Below, one piece after another: positions 61,158-64,000 of a stretch of DNA of 64,000 bases. The notes beneath the pieces were generated by a model. It worked only from the letters and a program-made list of their open reading frames with translations. It did not search any database and was not told where the DNA came from. Source of the stretch: Bradyrhizobium japonicum USDA 6 (GTDB lineage: Bacteria; Pseudomonadota; Alphaproteobacteria; Rhizobiales; Xanthobacteraceae); the NCBI RefSeq assembly GCF_000284375.1, contig NC_017249.1, positions 4,504,001 through 4,568,000 on the forward strand, read 5' to 3'. Position numbers and translations under genes: made by a program. Within the stretch, counting starts at the first letter, position 1, and each line of letters begins with the position of its first letter.

Positions 61158-61730
61158 ATGTCCGCCGCTGCGCCTAAGTCTGTTGAGTCGCCGTCCCTCG
61201 AACCATCCTGCCGCGATACCGCGGCTCATGCATTGACCGTCGTGCGCGACGGCGTGATCACGGGCGAAGGCCCGACCACCAAGGGCCGGGTCCACTTTTC
61301 CCGCTCGCTCGATGCCGATGACACCGCCTGGTGCGCGCGCATCCTGACTGCCACGGCCGTCAACGACCAGCCGGTCAGCCGCGCCGAAGCCGAGGCGCTG
61401 TTCGAGATCAATGAAGCCGCAACCGAGCGCACCGATGGCGGCCGGTTCGACGACCTGCTCGCCAAGGCCGTTGCCCATTACGCCGCGAGCGCCTCGGGCC
61501 TGAAGGTGCCGCCGCGCAGCGTCGCGCTGTCGGCAGAGTCCGAGATCGAGAGCTGGGCGCCGTCCTACGCCGCCAAGGTCAACAGCGAGATGCTGGAGTG
61601 GATCGCAGGACAGATGCGCGGCAAGCGCCAGAACAACCGTCGCCTGATGGCGATGGTAGCGACCTTCCTGGGCGCCACCGCGCTGCCTCTGGCGGGCCAA
61701 TTGCCAAACGTGTTCGACATCGGCATGTAA
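61158..61730 (+). CDS. Hypothetical protein with C-terminal hydrophobic segment
   Basis: 190 residues, GGAAG before ATG 61158. Acidic and Ala-rich, no known domain: VVRDGVITGEGPTTKGRVHFS, ARILTATAVNDQPVSRAEAE, and near the end RRLMAMVATFLGATALPLAG, a possible membrane helix. Its stop lies in a 17-base tandem duplication. The end of the convergent phosphatase frame is antisense to its last 150 bases. Confidence 0.7.
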   Translation: MSAAAPKSVESPSLEPSCRDTAAHALTVVRDGVITGEGPTTKGRVHFSRSLDADDTAWCARILTATAVNDQPVSRAEAEALFEINEAATERTDGGRFDDLLAKAVAHYAASASGLKVPPRSVALSAESEIESWAPSYAAKVNSEMLEWIAGQMRGKRQNNRRLMAMVATFLGATALPLAGQLPNVFDIGM

Positions 61731-63654
61731 GTTTCTTGGGCATGTAAGTTTCTTGACGAGATTGTCGCGCCTCTTGCGAGGCGCGACAGACAGCGGCGGG
61801 GTTATTTCCCCGCCGTTTTTGTTTGCCGGCGTCCGGCTCGAGCCCGAGCGTGCGGCCCGGGAAACCGGCGGCGTCGAAATAGCGCTGGCTGCCGACGCGC
61901 TGGAAGTTCAGCACGGTCACCAGGCCGCCCTCGGCGGGCTTGGACTTCAGCGTGCCGATATAGGCCTTCGGCACGATGCCGTTGGGCAGGGCCTCCGACA
62001 TCACGCGGCCGACAAGGCCGCCGTTCTGCGGGCCGCGCAGGCCCATGAGCTGGGCGGCCGTCATGCCGACGTCGGCATTGCTGACCGGGATCTGGCTGAC
62101 ATAGCCGGCTTTGAAGTCCGGACCGATCGCGGCCATGAAGTTCATGGTGTCGCCGCGGCTGAAGCTGCCATGCATGCCCTGACCCTGGCGCAGCACGGTG
62201 TCGGCGACCTGCACCGAGCAGTTGGTCGGCGCCTCACCGCAATCGCTGGCATAGGAGCGGAAGTTGACGACGATCGACGGCGTCGGCGTCGCCGACTTGC
62301 CGCGCAGATTGACGCTCGACAGCGGCAGGGTGCCGGGGAGGCGGCCGAGCGAGTCGTCCACGAACAGGCCGGAGACGTAATCCTGCTCGAGCAGCGCCTT
62401 GATCGTCTTCGCCGCCAGCTTCTTGTCCTTGTTCGGCAGGTAGATCAGGTCGGAGCCGCCATTGGTGGCGACGACGAGATCGGGCTTCTCCGGATCCTTG
62501 CCGAGCACGCCGTTACCGGCCTTCGGATGCTTGTTGCCCTCGACCTTGGCGTTCTTGTCGTTCGGGTCGAACAGTGGCAGGTCGAGCGCCTTGGCGAGGT
62601 CGATCGCCAGGAAGCCCATGGGCAAAAAGTCCTTCGGCGTGTCGTCATAGCTGACCTTGGCCGAGGGGCTGGTCTTGCTCTCCTTGGAGATGGTCGAGAA
62701 GCCGTGGTCGGCCTGGATCATGATGTTGGTGGTGGCGGCAAGGCCGAGCTCGTCGAGCGCCTTGCGGAGCTGGGCGAGGTTGTTGTCTGCATTCTTGATG
62801 CCGGCCATCGAGGTCGGCCCGTTAATGCCGGGCAGGATCTGGTTGAGGCTGTCGCCGGTGTTGTGCTGGCTGCCGTCGGGATCGCGCGACCAGAACACCA
62901 GCACGAAGGGCTTGTTGCGCGCCTTGAACATCGGCAGCAGCACCTTGGTGGCGACGTCTGCGAAATAGGCCTGCTGCGCGATATTGGCGACCGTGGTGCC
63001 GGGCGTCTTGGCATCGCCCGCCTTGGAATTGTCGCCGCGCGGGGGCGGGGCGAGGGGCAGGCCGGCCTTGGTCAGCGCCGCCTTCACGTCGTCCGACAAC
63101 GCCACGCCGTTCTTGCCGCCGGTGGCATCGTCGAACACGACCGAATGCAGGCCCGGTTTTTCGGGCTTGTCGGTGTGGTCGAACTGATAGGTCGGACCGT
63201 GCTTGCCCAGCGCCGCGGTGCTGTATCCCTTGTCGCGGGCCATCTTCAAAATGGTCTCTTCGTTGAGATAGTCGCCCTTGAAATGCTCGTCGATGTCGCC
63301 GAGTACGGCGTCGTTCTCGATGAAGGGGACGACGGTGTCGCCGGCGGGAACGGACGTGTAGTTGGTCCAGATCGTGTTGGAGAACACGCCGGTGTCGCCG
63401 AGATAATGGCCGGTCGACATCGCCGAGCCGTTGGCCATGGTGAAGGTCGGGAAGAGCGAATGCGGGTTCTTGAAATTGACGCCCTTGTCGCGGACCTCGG
63501 CCATCGCCGGCGCGGTCTCCGGCGTCACCTTCAGCGCGCGCAGACCGTCGGGGATGAAGAGGATCAGGTTGCGGGGCGTGTTGTTCTGGGCGGAGGCAAG
63601 TCCGGTGGACAAGACTGTCAGTCCGGCGGACAGCAACACCAGTGAACGGCGCAT
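61579..63654 (-). CDS. Secreted alkaline-phosphatase-superfamily protein (phosphodiesterase-like), extended 3' end
   Basis: 691 residues from ATG 63654 (GGAG upstream). Signal peptide 1-22 (TGLASAQ). Start NNTPRNLILFIPDGLRALKV gives the metal-binding Asp; FPTFTMANGSAMSTGHYLG has the nucleophile Thr; VLVFWSRDPDGSQHNTGD and ADHGFST give further ligands. Family sequence ends at about 61820 (AGFPGRTLGLEPDAGKQK). The remaining 75-80 residues are unlike any phosphatase and are antisense to the neighbour; one extra A in the GGAAA run near 61804 would bring a stop there. Confidence 0.85.
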   Translation of the reverse strand: MRRSLVLLSAGLTVLSTGLASAQNNTPRNLILFIPDGLRALKVTPETAPAMAEVRDKGVNFKNPHSLFPTFTMANGSAMSTGHYLGDTGVFSNTIWTNYTSVPAGDTVVPFIENDAVLGDIDEHFKGDYLNEETILKMARDKGYSTAALGKHGPTYQFDHTDKPEKPGLHSVVFDDATGGKNGVALSDDVKAALTKAGLPLAPPPRGDNSKAGDAKTPGTTVANIAQQAYFADVATKVLLPMFKARNKPFVLVFWSRDPDGSQHNTGDSLNQILPGINGPTSMAGIKNADNNLAQLRKALDELGLAATTNIMIQADHGFSTISKESKTSPSAKVSYDDTPKDFLPMGFLAIDLAKALDLPLFDPNDKNAKVEGNKHPKAGNGVLGKDPEKPDLVVATNGGSDLIYLPNKDKKLAAKTIKALLEQDYVSGLFVDDSLGRLPGTLPLSSVNLRGKSATPTPSIVVNFRSYASDCGEAPTNCSVQVADTVLRQGQGMHGSFSRGDTMNFMAAIGPDFKAGYVSQIPVSNADVGMTAAQLMGLRGPQNGGLVGRVMSEALPNGIVPKAYIGTLKSKPAEGGLVTVLNFQRVGSQRYFDAAGFPGRTLGLEPDAGKQKRRGNNPAAVCRASQEARQSRQETYMPKKLTCRCRTRLAIGPPEAARWRPGRSLPSPSGDGCSGACRASVLRSTPASRC
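61722..61755. repeat. Perfect 17-base tandem duplication over a stop codon
   Basis: GGCATGTAAGTTTCTTG at 61722-61738 and again at 61739-61755. The first copy holds the stop (TAA 61728-61730) of the 61158 gene, so the protein is unaffected. Confidence 0.95.
61764..61820 (+). terminator. Two hairpins ending the 61158 gene
   Basis: GTCGCGCCTC/GAGGCGCGAC (61764-61787, loop TTGC), then CGGCGGGG (61794-61801) and CCCCGCCG (61808-61815) with TTTTT directly after. The second is a clear intrinsic terminator. Confidence 0.88.
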
Positions 63655-63722
63655 CGAAATCTCCTGCGGTGAGGCGGCAATGGCCGCGACCGCGGCCCCC
63701 GGCCATCGTTTAGTTTTGCTGT

Positions 63723-63740
63723 ATGACAGTTTTGTTACAA
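63723..63740 (-). promoter_or_regulatory. Pho-box-like site upstream of the phosphatase gene
   Basis: Minus strand reads TTGTAAC-AAAA-CTGTCAT: two 7-base units separated by four bases as in the PhoB consensus (CTGTCAT-N4-CTGTCAY). The second unit is perfect. It is about 68 bases before the start codon. Confidence 0.6.
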
Positions 63741-63835
63741 GGGGGCGAGGCATGCAAGAGGGCTGGGGAGGGGGCTCGTTCTCACGGACAAGTCATTGCC
63801 GAGCGCATCAAAACGGAATTCACCCCCTCTCGTTT

Positions 63836-63963
63836 CCCGGACGCGCTGCAGTTTCTTACGCCGCTGCGCAGAGCCGGGACCCAGGAGGCCGCACCGGTTC
63901 GCCACAACATGGGCCCCGGCTCGGCAGCGCATCACTTCGTGCTGCGCAGCGTCCGGGGCACGA
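63836..63963. repeat. Intergenic inverted repeat, family F
   Basis: CCCGGACGCGCTGCAG at the left and CTGCGCAGCGTCCGGGG at the right, with inner GCGCAGAGCCGGGACC and GGGCCCCGGCTCGGC. It lies upstream of the phosphatase gene; 63655-64000 holds no gene. Confidence 0.65.
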
Positions 63964-64000
63964 GAGTGAGTTTGTGGCGCGCACCTGCATCAACATCGTC

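Noticed and set aside
61753..63645. 630-codon plus-strand open frame
   Set aside because: Antisense shadow of the phosphatase gene; it also begins before the terminator at 61764-61820 and has no ribosome site.
1..64000. CRISPR array, prophage or insertion sequence
   Set aside because: No regularly spaced repeats, phage structural genes or transposase motifs seen; all repeats are dispersed inverted elements.

Overview
The window is a high-GC stretch of alphaproteobacterial chromosome, most likely from Bradyrhizobium or a close Nitrobacteraceae relative. The S11-RpoA-L17 proteins, the many short dispersed repeats of a rhizobial type and the small Tyr/Gly/Pro- or His/Trp-rich secreted proteins all point there. 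No transposase, integrase, phage block or CRISPR array was seen. This is ordinary chromosome with a large share of lineage-specific small genes. Starts were chosen from ribosome-binding sites and protein domain limits. All family assignments come from reading motifs, not from a search.

Layout. 1-2053: end of the ribosomal protein operon (rpsK, rpoA, rplQ) with an intrinsic terminator. 2120-7573: diheme cytochrome c, an SDR/DUF1330 pair, a divergent alcohol dehydrogenase/HxlR regulator pair, and a porin. 7888-13297: periplasmic HtrA/DegP protease overlapping rarA, then an RluC-type pseudouridine synthase, a DUF3828 protein and an ATP12 F1-assembly chaperone. 13354-15206: a FliK-like protein translationally coupled to a stand-alone FlhB C-terminal domain. 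15303-16881: a class D beta-lactamase and a frameshifted carboxymuconolactone-decarboxylase-like gene. 17058-26501: hydrolases, propionyl-CoA carboxylase beta, an adenosine-specific kinase, a secreted isoaspartyl methyltransferase and a glutathione transferase.

26623-33926: small secreted proteins, an ArsR regulator with a perfect palindrome at its start codon, a NIPSNAP/monooxygenase/PEP-mutase-like gene row, a TRIC-type channel and a triheme cytochrome. 34199-43546: a same-strand row for acyl-CoA metabolism: fused indolepyruvate ferredoxin oxidoreductase, thiolase with OB-fold partner, MaoC hydratase, SDR dehydrogenase, DapA-like lyase and a NUDIX hydrolase. Together it looks like conversion of 2-oxoacids to acyl-CoA followed by a beta-oxidation-like cycle, though substrate and pathway are inference. 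43627-50307: transporter, PAS histidine kinase, GrlR-like protein and small envelope proteins. 50460: tRNA-Arg(TCG). 50587-56630: AraC regulator, several small Bradyrhizobium-type proteins, a host-attachment protein and an H1-like Lys-rich protein. 56697-63654: photolyase with no conventional start codon, a chemoreceptor, a 1-Cys peroxiredoxin with a palindrome inside its core promoter, and a secreted phosphatase with a Pho-box-like site whose reading frame runs past its expected end.

At least four families of short inverted repeats (called A, B, C and E/F here) sit in the gaps between genes. Family A ends supply the stop codon of two genes.
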